In this document: piece by piece, positions 49,874 to 61,313 of the stretch | Layout of the letters: each line of letters begins with the position of its first letter | Numbering within the stretch: the first letter of the stretch is position 1 | Assembly: GCF_040802235.1 (NCBI RefSeq) | Contig: NC_133158.1 | Coordinates: forward strand, 164,397,401-164,461,400 | Direction of reading: 5' to 3' | Source of the DNA: Manis javanica | Lineage: Eukaryota > Chordata > Mammalia > Pholidota > Manidae | Length of the DNA stretch: 64,000 nt | The notes under the pieces: generated by a model | Databases searched by the model: none | Seen by the model: the letters and a program-made list of their open reading frames with translations, nothing else | What the model was told of the DNA's origin: nothing | Translations under genes and position numbers: made by a program

Positions 49874-52800
49874 TCAGATGAGTGAAATCATTTGGTATTT
49901 CTCTTTCTCCGCTTGGCTTATTTCACTGAGCATAATACTCTCCAGCTCCATCCATGTTGCTGCAAATGGTTGGATTTTTCCACTTCTTATGGCTGAGTAG
50001 TATTCCATTGTGTATATGTACCACATCTTCTTTATCCATTCATCTACAGATGGACATTTAGGTTGCTTCCAATTCTTGGCTATTGTAAATAGTGCTGCGA
50101 TAAACATAGGGGTGCATCTGTCTTTCTCAAACTTGATTGCTGCGTTCTTAGGGTAAATTCCTAGGAGTGGAATTCCTGGGTCAAATGGTAGGTCTGTTTT
50201 GAGCATTTTGATGCACCTCCATACTGCTTTCCACAATGGTTGAACTAATTTACATTCCCACCAGCAGTGTAGGAGGGTTCCCCTTTCTCCACAGCCTCGC
50301 CAACATTTGTTGTTGTTTGTCTTTTGGATGGCAGCTATCCTTACTGGTGTGAAGTGATACCTCATTGTAGTTTTAATTTGCATTTCTCTGATAATTAGCG
50401 ATGTGGAGCATCTTTTCATGTGTCTCTTGGCCATCTGTATTTCTTTTTTGGAGAACTGTCTGTTCAGTTCCTCTGCCCATTTTTTAATTGGGTTATTTGT
50501 TTTTTGTTTGTTGAGGCGTGTGAGCTCTTTATATATTCTGGACGTCAAGCCTTTATCAGATCTGTCATTTTCAAATATATTCTCCCATACTGTAGGGTTC
50601 CTTTTTGTTCTATTGATGGTGTCTTTCGCTGTACAGAAGCTTTTCAGCTTAATGTAGTCCCACTTGCTCATTTTTGCTGTTGTTTTCCTTGCCCGGGGAG
50701 ATATGTTCAAGAAGAGATCACTCATGTTTATGTCTAAGAGGTTTTTGCCTATGTTTTTTTCCAAGAGTTTAATGGTTTCGTGACTTACATTCAGGTCTTT
50801 GATCCATTTTGAGTTTACCTTTGTATATGGGGTTAGACAATGGTCCAGTTTCATTCTCCTACATGTAGCTGTCCAGTTTTGCCAGCACCATCTGTTGAAG
50901 AGACTGTCATTTTGCCATTGTATGTCCATGGCTCCTTTATCAAATATTAATTGACCATATATGTTTGGGTTAATTTCTGGGGTCTCTAATCTGTTCCACT
51001 GGTCTGTGGCTCTGTTCTTGTGCCAGTACCAAATTGTCTTGATTACTATGGCTTTGTAGTAGAGCTTAAAGTTGGGGAGTGAGATCCCCCCTACTTTATT
51101 CTTCTTTTTCAGGATTGCTTTGGCTATTCGGGGTCTTTGGTGTTTCCATATGAATTTTTGAATTATTTCTTCCAGTTTGTTGAAGAATGTTGCTGGTAAT
51201 TTGAGAGGGATTGCATCAAATTTGTATATTGCTTTCGGCAGGATGGCCATTTTGACGATATTAATTCTTCCTAGCCATGAGCATGGGATGAGTTTCCATT
51301 TATTAGTGTCCCCTTTAATTTCTCTTAAGAGTGACTTGTAGTTTTCAGAGTATAAGTCTTTCACTTCCTTGGTTAGGTTTATTCCTAGGTATTTTATTCT
51401 TTTTGATGCAATGGTGAATGGAATTGTTTTCCTGATTTCTCTTTCTATTGATTCGTTGTTAGTGTATAGGAAAGCTACAGATTTCTGTGTGTTGATTTTG
51501 TATCCTGCAACTTTGCTGTATTCCGATATCAGTTCTAGTAGTTTTGGAGTGGAGTCTTTAGGGTTTTTTATGTACAGTATCATATCATCTGCAAATAGTG
51601 ACAGTTTAACTTCTTCTTTACCAATCTGGATTCCTTGTATTTGTTTGTTTTGTCTGATTGCCGTGGCTAGGACCTCCAGTACTATGTTAAATAACAGTGG
51701 GGAGAGTGGGCATCCCTGTCTGGTTCCCGATCTCAGTGGAAATGCTTTCAGCTTCTCGCTGTTCAGTATAATGCTGGCTGTGGGTTTATCATATATGGCC
51801 TTTATTATGTTGAGGTACTTGCCCTCTATTCCCATTTTGCTGAGAGTTTTTATCATGAATGGATGTTGAATTTTGTCAAATGCTTTTTCAGCATCTATGG
51901 AGATGATCATGTGGTTTTTGTCTTTCTTTTTGTTGATGTGGTGGATGATGTTGATGGATTTTCGAATGTTGTACCATCCTTGCATCCCTGGGATGAACCC
52001 CACTTGGTCATGGTGTATGATCCTTTTGATATACTGTTGAATTCTGTTTGCTAATATTTTATTGAGTATTTTTGCATCTACATTCATCAGGGATATTGGT
52101 CTGTAATTTTCTTTTTTGGTGGGGTCTTTTCCTGGTTTTGGTATTAGGGTGATGTTGGCTTCATAGAATGAGTTTGGGAGTATTCCCTCTTCTTCTATTT
52201 TGTGGAACACTTTAAGGAGAATGGGTATTATGTCTTCTCTGTGTGTCTGATAAAATTCCAAGGTAAATCCGTCCGGCCCCGGGGTTTTGTTCTTGGGTAG
52301 TTTTTTGATTACTGTTTCAATTTCTTTGCTTGTAATTGGTTTGTTTAACTTTTGTGTTTCTTCCTTGGTCAGTCTTGGGAGGTTGTATTTTTCTAGGAAG
52401 TTGTCCATTTCTTCTAGGTTTTCCAGCTTGTTGGCATATAGGTTTTCATAGTAGTCTTTAATAATTCTTTGTATTTCTGTGGAGTCTGTCGTGATTTTTC
52501 CATTCTCATTTCTGATTATGTTGATTTGTGTTGACTCTCTTTTTCTCTTAATAAGTTGGGCTAGAGGCTTATCTATTTTGTTTATTTTCTCAAGGAACCA
52601 GCTCTTGGTTTCGTTGATTTTTGCTATTGTTTTATTCTTCTCAATTTTGTTTATTTCTTCTCTGATCTTTATTATGTCCCTCCTTCTGCTGACTTTAGGC
52701 CTCATTTGTTCTTCTTTTTCCAGTTTTAATAATTGTGATGTTAGACTATTCATTTGGGATTGTTCTTCCTTCTTCAAGTGTGCCTGGATTGCTATATACT

Positions 52801-53689
52801 TTCCTCTTAAGACTGCTTTCGCTGCATCCCACAGAAGTTGGGGAGTAGTGTTGTTGTTGTCATTTGTTTCTATATATTCCTTGATCTCTATTTTGATTTG
52901 TTCATTGATCCATTGATTATTTAGTAGCATGTTGTTAAGCCTCCATGTGTTTGTGAGCCTTTTTGTTTTCTTTGTAGAATTTATTTCTACTTTCATACCT
53001 TTGTGGTCTGAAAAATTGGTTGGTAGAATTTCAATATTGTGGAATTTACTGAGGCTCTTTTTGTGAGCTAGTATGTGGTCTATTCTGGAGAATGTTCCAT
53101 GTGCACTTGAGAAGAATGTATATCCTGTTGCTTTTGGATGTAAAGTTCTATAGATGTCTATTAGGTCCATCTGTTCTAGTGTGTTGTTCAGTGCCTGTGT
53201 GTCTTTACTTATTTTCTGCCCGGTGGATCTATCCTTTGGGGTGAGTGGTGTGTTGAAGTCTCCTACAATGAATGCATTGCAGTCTATTTCCCTCTTTAGT
53301 TCTGTTAGTATTTGCTTCACATATGCTGGTGCTCCTGTATTGGGTGCATATATATTTAGAATGGTTATATCCTCTTGTTGGACTGAGCCCTTTATCATTA
53401 TGTAGTGGCCTTCTTTATCTCTTGTTACTTTCTTTGTTTTGAAGTCTATTTTGTCTGATATTAGTACTGCAACCCCTGCTTTCTTCTCACTGTTGTTTGC
53501 CTGAAATATGTTTTTCCATCCCTTGACTTTTAGTCTATGCTTATCTTTGGGTTTAAGGTGAGTTTCTTGTAAGCAGCATATAGATGGGTCTTGCTTTTTT
53601 ATCGATTCTATTACTCTATGTCTTTTGATTGGCGCATTAAGTCCATTTACATTTAGGGTGACTATTGAAAGATATGTACTTATTGCCAT
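49874..53689 (-). CDS. L1 ORF2p, endonuclease and reverse transcriptase (intact)
   Basis: 1271 codons from the ATG at 53687-53689; an in-frame TTG lies 27 bases upstream but the ATG is preferred. ORF2p nicks target DNA and reverse-transcribes L1 RNA there. The endonuclease (residues 1-240) has LNVNGLNAP with Asn13, CLQETH with Glu42, GDFNTPL and SDHKG. The reverse transcriptase has [11 protein letters not shown] and the FADD active site at about residues 699-702 (51584-51595). The C-terminus has the Cys/His-rich [14 protein letters not shown] segment. The length matches the usual ~1275 aa and no stop or frameshift was found. Expression is not shown by sequence. Confidence 0.95.
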   Translation of the reverse strand: MAISTYLSIVTLNVNGLNAPIKRHRVIESIKKQDPSICCLQETHLKPKDKHRLKVKGWKNIFQANNSEKKAGVAVLISDKIDFKTKKVTRDKEGHYIMIKGSVQQEDITILNIYAPNTGAPAYVKQILTELKREIDCNAFIVGDFNTPLTPKDRSTGQKISKDTQALNNTLEQMDLIDIYRTLHPKATGYTFFSSAHGTFSRIDHILAHKKSLSKFHNIEILPTNFSDHKGMKVEINSTKKTKRLTNTWRLNNMLLNNQWINEQIKIEIKEYIETNDNNNTTPQLLWDAAKAVLRGKYIAIQAHLKKEEQSQMNSLTSQLLKLEKEEQMRPKVSRRRDIIKIREEINKIEKNKTIAKINETKSWFLEKINKIDKPLAQLIKRKRESTQINIIRNENGKITTDSTEIQRIIKDYYENLYANKLENLEEMDNFLEKYNLPRLTKEETQKLNKPITSKEIETVIKKLPKNKTPGPDGFTLEFYQTHREDIIPILLKVFHKIEEEGILPNSFYEANITLIPKPGKDPTKKENYRPISLMNVDAKILNKILANRIQQYIKRIIHHDQVGFIPGMQGWYNIRKSINIIHHINKKKDKNHMIISIDAEKAFDKIQHPFMIKTLSKMGIEGKYLNIIKAIYDKPTASIILNSEKLKAFPLRSGTRQGCPLSPLLFNIVLEVLATAIRQNKQIQGIQIGKEEVKLSLFADDMILYIKNPKDSTPKLLELISEYSKVAGYKINTQKSVAFLYTNNESIEREIRKTIPFTIASKRIKYLGINLTKEVKDLYSENYKSLLREIKGDTNKWKLIPCSWLGRINIVKMAILPKAIYKFDAIPLKLPATFFNKLEEIIQKFIWKHQRPRIAKAILKKKNKVGGISLPNFKLYYKAIVIKTIWYWHKNRATDQWNRLETPEINPNIYGQLIFDKGAMDIQWQNDSLFNRWCWQNWTATCRRMKLDHCLTPYTKVNSKWIKDLNVSHETIKLLEKNIGKNLLDINMSDLFLNISPRARKTTAKMSKWDYIKLKSFCTAKDTINRTKRNPTVWENIFENDRSDKGLTSRIYKELTRLNKQKTNNPIKKWAEELNRQFSKKEIQMAKRHMKRCSTSLIIREMQIKTTMRYHFTPVRIAAIQKTNNNKCWRGCGERGTLLHCWWECKLVQPLWKAVWRCIKMLKTDLPFDPGIPLLGIYPKNAAIKFEKDRCTPMFIAALFTIAKNWKQPKCPSVDEWIKKMWYIYTMEYYSAIRSGKIQPFAATWMELESIMLSEISQAEKEKYQMISLI

Positions 53690-53884
53690 TGCAGGCTTTA
53701 GATTCGTGGTTACCAAAGGTTCAAGGTTAGCTTCTTTAGTATCTTACTGCCTAACTTAGCTCGCTTATTGAGCTGTTATATACACTGTCTGGAGATTCTT
53801 TTCTTCTCTCCCTTCTTATTCCTCCTCCTCCATTCTTCATATGTTGTGTGTTTTGTTCTGTGCTCTTTTTAGGGGTGCTCCCAT

Positions 53885-54775
53885 CTAGAGCAGTCCCTGT
53901 AGGATGCCCTGTAGAGGTGGTTTGTGGGAAGCAAATTCCCTCAGCTTTTGCTTGTCTGGGAATTGTTTAATCCCAGCATCATATTTAAATGATAGTCGTG
54001 CTGGATACAGTATCCTTGGTTCAAGGCCCTTCTGTTTCATTGCATTAAGTGTATCATGCCATTCTCTTCTGGCCTGTAGGGTTTCTGTTGAGAAGTCTGA
54101 TGTTAGCCTGATTGGTTTTCCTTTATAGGTGACCTTTTTCTCTCTAGCTGCCTTTAAAACTCTTTCCTTGTCCTTGATCCTTGCCATTTTAATTACTATG
54201 TGTCTTGGTGTTGTCCTCCTTGGATCCTTTCTGTTGGGGGTTCTGTATAATTCCATGGTCTGTTCGATTATTTCCTCCCCCAGTTTGGGGAAGTTTTCAG
54301 CAATTATTTCTTCAAAGACCCTTTCTATCCCTTTTCCTCTTTCTTCCTCTTCTGGTATCCCTATAATACGAATGTTTTTCCTTTTGTATTGGTCACATAT
54401 TTCTCTTAGTGTTGTTTCATTCCTGGAGATCCTTTTATCTCTCTCTATGTCAGCTTCTATACGTTCCTGTTCTCTGGCTTCTATTCCTTCAATGGCCTCT
54501 TGCATCTTATCCATTCTGCTTATAAATCCTTCCAGGGATTGTTTCACTTCTGTGATCTCTTTCCTGACATCTGTGATCTCCTTCCGGACTTCATCCCACT
54601 GCTCTTGCATTTTTCTCTGCATCTCATCCCATTGCTCTTGCATTTTTTTCTGCATCTCTGTCAGCATGTTCATGATTTTTATTTTGAATTCTTTTTCAGG
54701 AGGACTAGTTAGGTCTGTCTCCTTCTCAGGTGTTGTCTCTGTGATCTTTGTCTGCCTGTAGTTTTGCCTTTTCAT
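53885..54775 (-). CDS. L1 ORF1p, RNA-binding nucleic-acid chaperone (intact)
   Basis: 296 codons from ATG 54773-54775, 195 bp upstream of the ORF2 ATG. ORF1p trimers coat L1 RNA. A coiled coil (about residues 25-110) includes a duplicated KMQEQWDEMQ-type 11-mer and a duplicated VRKEIT unit. An RRM-like core (about 130-220) carries the IIGIPEEEERGKG stretch, and the C-terminal domain includes ARREWHD and LYPARLSF. Somewhat shorter than human ORF1p (338 aa), mainly in the N-terminal part. Confidence 0.94.
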   Translation of the reverse strand: MKRQNYRQTKITETTPEKETDLTSPPEKEFKIKIMNMLTEMQKKMQEQWDEMQRKMQEQWDEVRKEITDVRKEITEVKQSLEGFISRMDKMQEAIEGIEAREQERIEADIERDKRISRNETTLREICDQYKRKNIRIIGIPEEEERGKGIERVFEEIIAENFPKLGEEIIEQTMELYRTPNRKDPRRTTPRHIVIKMARIKDKERVLKAAREKKVTYKGKPIRLTSDFSTETLQARREWHDTLNAMKQKGLEPRILYPARLSFKYDAGIKQFPDKQKLREFASHKPPLQGILQGLL

Positions 54776-56208
54776 GGTGATAGAGATAGTTTGCAGAGCT
54801 GGTACAAGTGACCGCTGGAAGAGCTTCCCTTCTTGTTGGTTTGTAGCCTTTTCCTGGGAGAATAGCGACCTCTAGTGGCTTGTGCTGGGCAGCTGTGCGC
54901 AGACAGGGCTTCTGCTTCCTGCCCAGTTGCTTTGGGGTTTATCTCCGCTGTTGCTGTGGGCGTGGCCTGGCTGGGGCTGTTCCTCCAAAATGGTGGAGCC
55001 CCGTTGGAGGGGGAGCAGCCAGGAGACTATTTATCTCCGTAAGGGGCCTCTGTGCTCCCTGCTGCCCAGGGGGTTAGAGTGCCCAGAGATCCCCAGATTC
55101 CCTGCCTCTGGTCTAAGTGACCTGTCCTGCCCCTTTAAGATTTCCAAAAAGCACTCTCCAAACCAAAACAACAACAGCAACAATGAGAGAGGGAACAGAA
55201 AGAAAGAGAAAAAAAAAAAAGGAAAAAAAAGGAAAAAACAAGCGATTTTTTTTTTTTTTTTTTTTTTTTTGTCCTCAGTTGCCGGTCCCAGGCACCCGCT
55301 CACTGGTCCTGCTGCCCTGTCTCCCTAGCACCAGGGTCCCTGTCCTTTCAAGGCTTCCAAAAAGCACCCACCCACCGGTCCCGCAGGGAAGGAACGCTCG
55401 ATATTCTTTGTCCTCAGGCACTGGTCCCAGGCACCCGCTCACCAGTCCCGCCGCCCTGCCTCCCTAGCACCGGGGTCCCTGTCCCTTTTAGGCTTCCAAA
55501 AAGCACTCGCAGAGAAGAGAAAAAAAAAAGGGGAAAAACGCGCGATTTCCTCTGTCCTCAAGTGCCGGTCTCAGGCACCCGACCACCGGTCCCGCAGGGA
55601 AAAACGGGGGATATTCTTTGTCCTCAGGCGCCGGTCCCAGCCACCCGCTCACCAGTCCCGCCACCGTGCCTCCCTAGCACTGGGGTCCCCGTCCCTTCAA
55701 GGCTTCCAAAAAGCGCTCGCCAAAAAGAGAAAAAAAAAAAAAAAAAAAAGGGGAAAAACGCGCGACCTCCTCCGTCCTCAGGCACCGGTCTCAGGCACCC
55801 GCCCCCCGGTCTCACAGGGAGAAACGCGGGATATTCTTTGTCCTCCGGCGCCGTTCCCAGGCACCTCCTCACCGGTCCCGCCACCCTGCCTCCCCAGCAA
55901 CGGGGGCCCGTCCCTCTAAGGCTTCCAAAAAGCGCTCGCCAAAAAAAAAAAAAACTGCTCCGGTTTCTCTCCACCCGCCGGGAGCCGGGGGGAGGGGCGC
56001 TCGGGTCCCGCCGGTCTGGGGCTTGTATCTTACCCCCTTCACAAGGCGCTGGGTTCTTGCAGGTGTGGATGTGGTCTGGATGTTGTCCTGTGTCCTGTGG
56101 TCTCTATTTTAGGAAGATTTTCTTTGTTATATTTTCATAGCTCTATGTGTTTTTGGGAGGAGATTTCCACTGCTCTACTCACGCCGCCATCCTGGCTCCG
56201 CCCCCCTC
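54776..56208 (-). promoter_or_regulatory. L1 5' UTR with tandem monomer-like repeats (intact copy)
   Basis: The unit whose reverse complement is ggcttccaaaaagcgctcgcc recurs ending near 55940, 55721 and 55511, about 219 and 210 bp apart, with partial units near 55370 and 55160. The extreme 5' end reads ggcggagccaggatggcggcgtgag (reverse of 56184-56208). Confidence 0.82.
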
Positions 56209-56221
56209 TCCAGTGACTTTT
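56209..56221. repeat. Target-site duplication, 5' side of the minus composite
   Basis: tccagtgactttt, identical to 47660-47672. Confidence 0.9.
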
Positions 56222-56640
56222 ATGTGCACCAAAGTGAAGTACCTCTGGCCTGAAGTATAAAAAAGGAGCTGAACGTTTGGTTCCAGTCATAGGTGAGCCA
56301 CATGCCAGGGGGATTTCTGGTTATACAGCAGTGAGTGAAGAAAAGGAGAAATCCAAAATGTGTTCTCTGAACACCAGCAAATATGCAACATGCTAATTAA
56401 GTGTTCTGCATAGCTTTTCCCAGAACCCTTTCTTTTTTTTTTAAATGTATTAAAAGTAAAGACTTAATTGTTTGTTACTTACATATTTTAGGAATGTCTG
56501 TGACAAAAAATGATATTTTGAGATTTATCAGTGTCTCAGAAAGTTACATTATATGCACATTCCAGTCATATGAATGTCAGTATTCCAAATATAATCTGGC
56601 ATAACCCTTCAACATTCTAATTTCAAGATTATATTAACTT
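56222..56640. other. Unassigned sequence
   Basis: About 400 bp of AT-rich sequence between the composite L1 and an L1 3' fragment. No gene recognised. Confidence 0.5.
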
Positions 56641-56644
56641 AAAA

Positions 56645-57060
56645 ATAATTTTTTTTATTAAGGTATGAGTGATACACACTTACGAAAGTTTCACATGAAA
56701 AAGCAATGTGGTTACTACATTTACCCATATTATCAAGTCCTCACCCATACTCCAATGCAGTCACTGTCCACCAGTGTAGCAAGATGCCACAGATTCACTG
56801 TTTGCCTTCTCTGTGCTGCACTGTTCTCCCCGTGATTCCCCCACACCAGGTGTACTAAACATAATACCCCTCATTCCCCTTCTCCCTCCCCTTTGGTAAC
56901 CTCTAGTTCGTTCTTGGAGTTTCTGAGTCTGCTGCTATTTTGTTTCTTCAGTTTTGCTTCGTTATTATACTCCACAAATGAGGGAAATCATTTGGCATTT
57001 GTCTTTCTCCGCCTGGCTTATTTCACTGAGCATAATGTCCTCCAGCTCCATCCATGTTCT
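56645..57060 (-). mobile_element. 5'-truncated LINE-1 3' end
   Basis: The reverse complement matches L1 3' UTR and the last codons of ORF2 ('ctgagcataatgtcctccagctcc', 'gagggaaatcatttggcatttg'). More diverged than the full-length elements. Confidence 0.88.
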
Positions 57061-57244
57061 CAGAACCTGTTCTTATAAAATAAGTTACAAAAGTCTCTCC
57101 ACAGACTGATTTTACTATACATCTGGCTTTTCCTTTATTTTCACAGGAATATTTTTACTTTGTTCAGTGTATTTTTTCACTGAACTGCAATAAAAACATG
57201 TCTGCTTCTAATATTTAAAAAATAAATCAGGAAAGAGCAAGGAG

Positions 57245-60065
57245 ATATTAGGAGTATAGTCTTTATTTCTCTTTGGTTTGTTAACACAAAAGACATGCAT
57301 TCTATAAATAAAAGGAAGTAAGATTTTTCTGGGAAACAATAAATTGGGGGAGAGGAGAATTTCTACCTACTCACATCTCTGTGACCAAGTCAAAAGGCTG
57401 CTCTTCAGCTCCCATCCTGGTTTTGATTTCAGAGGAACCCCAGACGAGAAGGTTCTATGTGTCATCTAAGAAGAGAAAATGCCCAAGGATAACATATGTC
57501 ACGGTCCTCTGCTCAGAGCTGGGCTAGAGCCCAAGGCTCAGTGAGTGCCGTATCTGTCTTACCTCACTGTTACACCCTTTTTACAATATCCTTGGGTGAC
57601 ATCTTTTTTTTCACGGTGCTATTGGAAAGGATCCAACACCAAAGAGCCAGACCAGCCATTTGCAGTCATTCACCATCAGACTGAGGAATTGACTGAAGAG
57701 TGTGAAAATTGACTGAAGAGTCTGTTAATTTGTGCTCACAGCCCAGATCAAAGCACTGGCTTCATCTTACTTAGAAACACTGACCATGGGTGCAGCAGTG
57801 TGACTTCCACACCAGGTTGTGGGAGTGGACTCAGGAAGGCCACTACAAGAATAGCAGATGATGGAAAAAGGACTTAGCATCCCCAGTGGAAAAGTCTGGA
57901 CTGGCATCCTAAGGACATGCTGAGGCCCACTCATTTAGCCCACTGACTGACTCTTAATACCTTCACAATCCAGCTTGTCAATGCTGCTTCAAATCCACAA
58001 ACGGAAAGGGCTTATAAGACGATGAGCACTGATATCTCCTCTCTAATGGGAAACACAGACCCCAACCACGTTCCAAGTCTACCTCTGTAGGCTAACCGAG
58101 GAGTAAGAAACACTGGAGCTCCACTGGGAGCCCAGGCTAACCTGTATCAGGTTGTTGAGTCTTTTAAAATAAAAACATCATTTTCAAGTGCTTGTAGCAG
58201 AGGTCCAGCTCCTAAGTGGCAGGTAGCAAAGGTACTTCCCTCTGGCTACATGGCGATTGCACACACTGGTGAATCTCACAGTCCTGGGATGGGAGAGACA
58301 TCTCAGGATCCATCCACACTGTGCCTTTCTTAACAGGCTTCCAGGCCACCCCAGGCAGCAGCAAAGAAAACCAACCAGGTGGAGAACCAATCTTGCATTA
58401 AAGGAATTGTATCCTCTTCGGGTTACTACTGGAAGATTTTAGAAACCAGATTTTGGCAGCAGCAGTTGAAGGACAGCCCCACTGCCCAGTGCGCTGGTAA
58501 TAGGAAGTGTCCTCCTGTTTGGGTCCTGCTGTGCTACATGAGGGGTCCATCCACTGAGGAAGGAGGAGCATGGAGTCTCTTCAAGAGGTCATATGCTAAG
58601 ATCAGCGGAAGAAATATAAAATCTGTTCTTTGCAGCAGCAAGAGATTCTTTCGGTCTTCAGTTCTTTATGTCATGAAGTCAGCTTTGCTTGAACATAAAG
58701 GTTCACCTTGCTGGTCAGTTAGCCAGGGGCTGGAGGGAAGCCAAACCCTGGGCATTGGCGAGTGGATGGAGGAGCAGTGGACTGGCAGGGCAGCGAGATT
58801 ACTGGACCAAGCCAGACCATGGCTGGTGGGAGGACCATGTCCCTGGTTAGGTTATAGAGGTACAAATGGTTAATGTGCCCCAGAAGCATCATAAAGAGGA
58901 ACATTATTCAAGAATGATAGACAGGCAAGTGATAATCTAGCCAGACCTGCTGTCTCCTGCTGGTCAAATAAGGAAGGAACATGGGGACAGGGAATGGGAA
59001 TGAGGGCCATGGTGGCAGTGGGAGGTAACCAGAGGGCATCTGGAGCCTCCAGCAATGAGCTGGGAGCTCCCACCCAGAAGAGTGGCAGTAATTCAGCCAA
59101 CTCACTATGCTTAACATTAAAAAAGTCCTCTGATGGTGGGTGTGAAGACAAACCCCATGAGCACCTTGCTACAGGACCAGTCGAGAGCACTGATCTCAGA
59201 CATGCTGGGGCTCAGAGGGAACCCCAAGTGCTATGCGAGGCCTCAGGACCCTAGGATCCAAATGTGGGGGTGGATACCACCCTTTTCATGTTGGGTGGTC
59301 TTCAATTTAAACACTTATTTGCCTTCAGCATCTTTTGTTTTCTTCTTGCAAAAAAATGTTCACTTAAAAAAAAAAGTAGTTTTCTTTCCAGTTTCTTTCA
59401 AGTATTTTTCTTTTGTTTTTTTGTTACTTCTGAGCAAGATGAAAAAGACCGCACTGAAATCCCAAAATCAGACACAGGAAAAGCTTCCGTTCTTCCTGGT
59501 TACCCAACAATGAGGACAAAATCCTGTGTCCTGAATGGAAGGAGGAGGTGCTTATGCGCAGCCAGCACACTGCTGTGGCTGCATCACTGGAGGCAGTGAG
59601 AACACCTGGAGTGTCCTTCCTCTCCCAGCCACACCCTGGTTTCCAACAGGCTTGACCACTGCAGCCGTCCCATCAAATTGGCCACAGTATGGCCGGAGGA
59701 TAGCGGGCGAGAAGGAGAATCAGATGGAAGGTGTTCTGCAAGGGGGTGGCCCACAGAGCTGTGGCAGGTGGGAGCTGGCTTGGATGGAGCCTGTGTATGT
59801 GCAGACCTGCAGAGCAGTCCTGTGTCACCAGCTGTGAACCCAGAGGGGCTTGCTTCTGTCCTGTGCATTGTGATGACCTCAGTCTGACGGTCACAAGGGC
59901 AGCACAGTGAGGGAGGACCTAAGCACCTGGAGAAACTGTTCCTCCAGCGAGCTCACATTTCACACCTTCTTCTGATCCACCGCCTCTCCCGTGAAGGACG
60001 GTCCCTGGAAGGAAGTGCCTATATTTGTACCACATCCCTACTCCACACATCCCACCCTCTCTGCC
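57245..60065 (-). other. KLHL18: KLHL18 3' untranslated region (predicted)
   Basis: The sequence from the KLHL18 stop towards lower coordinates lacks transposable elements over about 2.8 kb, in sharp contrast to the rest of the window. An AATAAA in reverse at 57262-57267 is a reasonable polyadenylation site about 2.8 kb after the stop. The exact end needs transcript data. Open frames on the opposite strand, such as 58379-58873, have no family features. Confidence 0.55.
57262..57267 (-). terminator. Candidate KLHL18 polyadenylation signal
   Basis: AATAAA on the minus strand, at the boundary between repeat-free 3' UTR-like sequence and AT-rich sequence near an L1 fragment. Confidence 0.4.
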
Positions 60066-60452
60066 TTAGATGGTGAGGAGAGGGATGCAGCCTACACCGA
60101 CCCCTCCCTCATGACAGGCCATGGGGGCCATAAATGTCCAGCGCTCTGTCTCTGGGTCATACATCTCCACTGAGCTTAGGTTCGACTGTCCGTCATAGCC
60201 CCCCACAGCGTAAAGACGCCCACAGCTGGCCACCAGGGAGACACGGCTCCGGCGTGTGTGCATGGGGACTATCAGGCACCACTGGTCTGCCACACAGCTG
60301 TACACCTCAGCAATGCTGAGGAAGCCGGAGCCATCATAGCCCCCGCAGACAAACATCTTGCTTCCCAGGGAGGCAGCTCCATGGCGGCAGCGCTTGCTGA
60401 GCATGCCGGCTGCTGGATGCCAGGTGGCTGTATGGTGATTGTAGTGCTCCAC
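60066..60452 (-). CDS. KLHL18: KLHL18 terminal coding exon (Kelch repeats)
   Basis: Encodes the last 128 residues and stop of Kelch-like protein 18, a BTB-Kelch substrate adaptor of CUL3 E3 ubiquitin ligase. The exon starts at 60452 after a ctgctgcag acceptor, in phase 0, with VEHYNHH. It contains Kelch units with [13 protein letters not shown] and [13 protein letters not shown] and ends [14 protein letters not shown] doublets and the spaced Tyr/Trp residues are in place and no disruption was found. Identification rests on my memory of the human protein, which it matches nearly throughout. Confidence 0.95.
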   Translation of the reverse strand: MEHYNHHTATWHPAAGMLSKRCRHGAASLGSKMFVCGGYDGSGFLSIAEVYSCVADQWCLIVPMHTRRSRVSLVASCGRLYAVGGYDGQSNLSSVEMYDPETERWTFMAPMACHEGGVGVGCIPLLTI

Positions 60453-61201
60453 CTGCAGCAGGGAGAGAGGCACAGACGTAGGACAGTCAGAGCCAAAGCA
60501 CAGTCATCAGAGTGATATCATGGGGCACAGTGTCAGACTCCAGCAGGAGGCCTGGGACAAGGAGCTCAGCCAGTGTGTGATCTGGCTCTGATGCCCGGTG
60601 TCCTCAGTGGCATTCCTGCTTTTGGGCTTTATGGGGATGGTGAGAGGTCACCTAGACTGACCCTCTCTGGAAACAGATAAAGGACTGGCCAAGGACGCAA
60701 TGCTATGCAGTGACAGAGCTGGAATGGGGTGGGGGTCTCCTAAAATCTGTCTAGTGTGCATTCCACCACAGAGCTGGCTGACTCCATGCAACTACTACTA
60801 AATGGCTGTTGAAGTTTTTTTAAAAAACAAATCCAATTTCAAACAAAGAATCTGGGAGAATACAACTGCAAACTCACAGTACATAACTGCAAACTCAGTC
60901 TGTAACTGAGCTCACTGTAGGCAGGAATTTCACCAAGTCTCATGCAGCATTTGATGGAGAACTGAAGAGGGTGAGGGTGGTGGAGTTGAAAGTATGTGTA
61001 TAAATGTGGCTACACTTCCTCCCACTTTTACACACACTGATTCCCATTCTCAAAATTTTAGGGCAAGTGGGAGATGGTCTGAAGCTTCACTAGGGGATGC
61101 TTCACCCAGCAGTGGCAAGGCTGAAGTTTCTTCCCAAAGAACTGCCTTTCAAAATAACTCTCAAAGATGGAAGGAGTAGCCCAGGAGAAGCCCAGACTCA
61201 C
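60453..61201 (-). other. KLHL18 last intron
   Basis: Bounded by GTGAGT (61196-61201) and ctgctgcag (60453-60461). No interspersed repeat was recognised in it. Confidence 0.85.
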
Positions 61202-61313
61202 ACTGTTGAAGATCTGCAGACCGTCGTGGCCACCCGACACATATATCCTGCCCTCAAAGACTGTAACCCCAGCAGCACTGCGATTCGAGCTCATCGGGGT
61301 CACCACTGTCCAC
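61202..61313 (-). CDS. KLHL18: KLHL18 penultimate exon (Kelch repeat)
   Basis: 112 bp. Acceptor cctgaag precedes 61313; the exon starts with the last base of a Lys codon, then TGG. It reads [20 protein letters not shown] and [11 protein letters not shown], a Kelch blade. It ends at 61202 before a GTGAGT donor (61196-61201), phase 0, joining NS to VEHY of the last exon. Confidence 0.93.

Larger units (their letters stand above)
47673..56208 (-). mobile_element. Full-length L1 with 3'-transduced env/LTR segment (composite element, intact ORFs)
   Basis: Same architecture as 4042-12526, in reverse: 5' UTR with tandem monomers (54776-56208), ORF1, ORF2, L1 3' UTR, A-rich tract (49504-49538), 146-bp segment, second A-tract (49343-49357), env/LTR remnant, and long poly(A). 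A 13-bp target duplication brackets it. Both L1 proteins are encoded without interruption, which together with the long uninterrupted tail suggests recent insertion. Confidence 0.93.

Noticed and set aside
50403-54761. Long plus-strand open frames opposite the intact L1 (for example 51369-51869, 52479-52916, 54129-54761)
   Set aside because: They are antisense shadows of ORF2 and ORF1. The same shadows appear on the minus strand of the plus L1.
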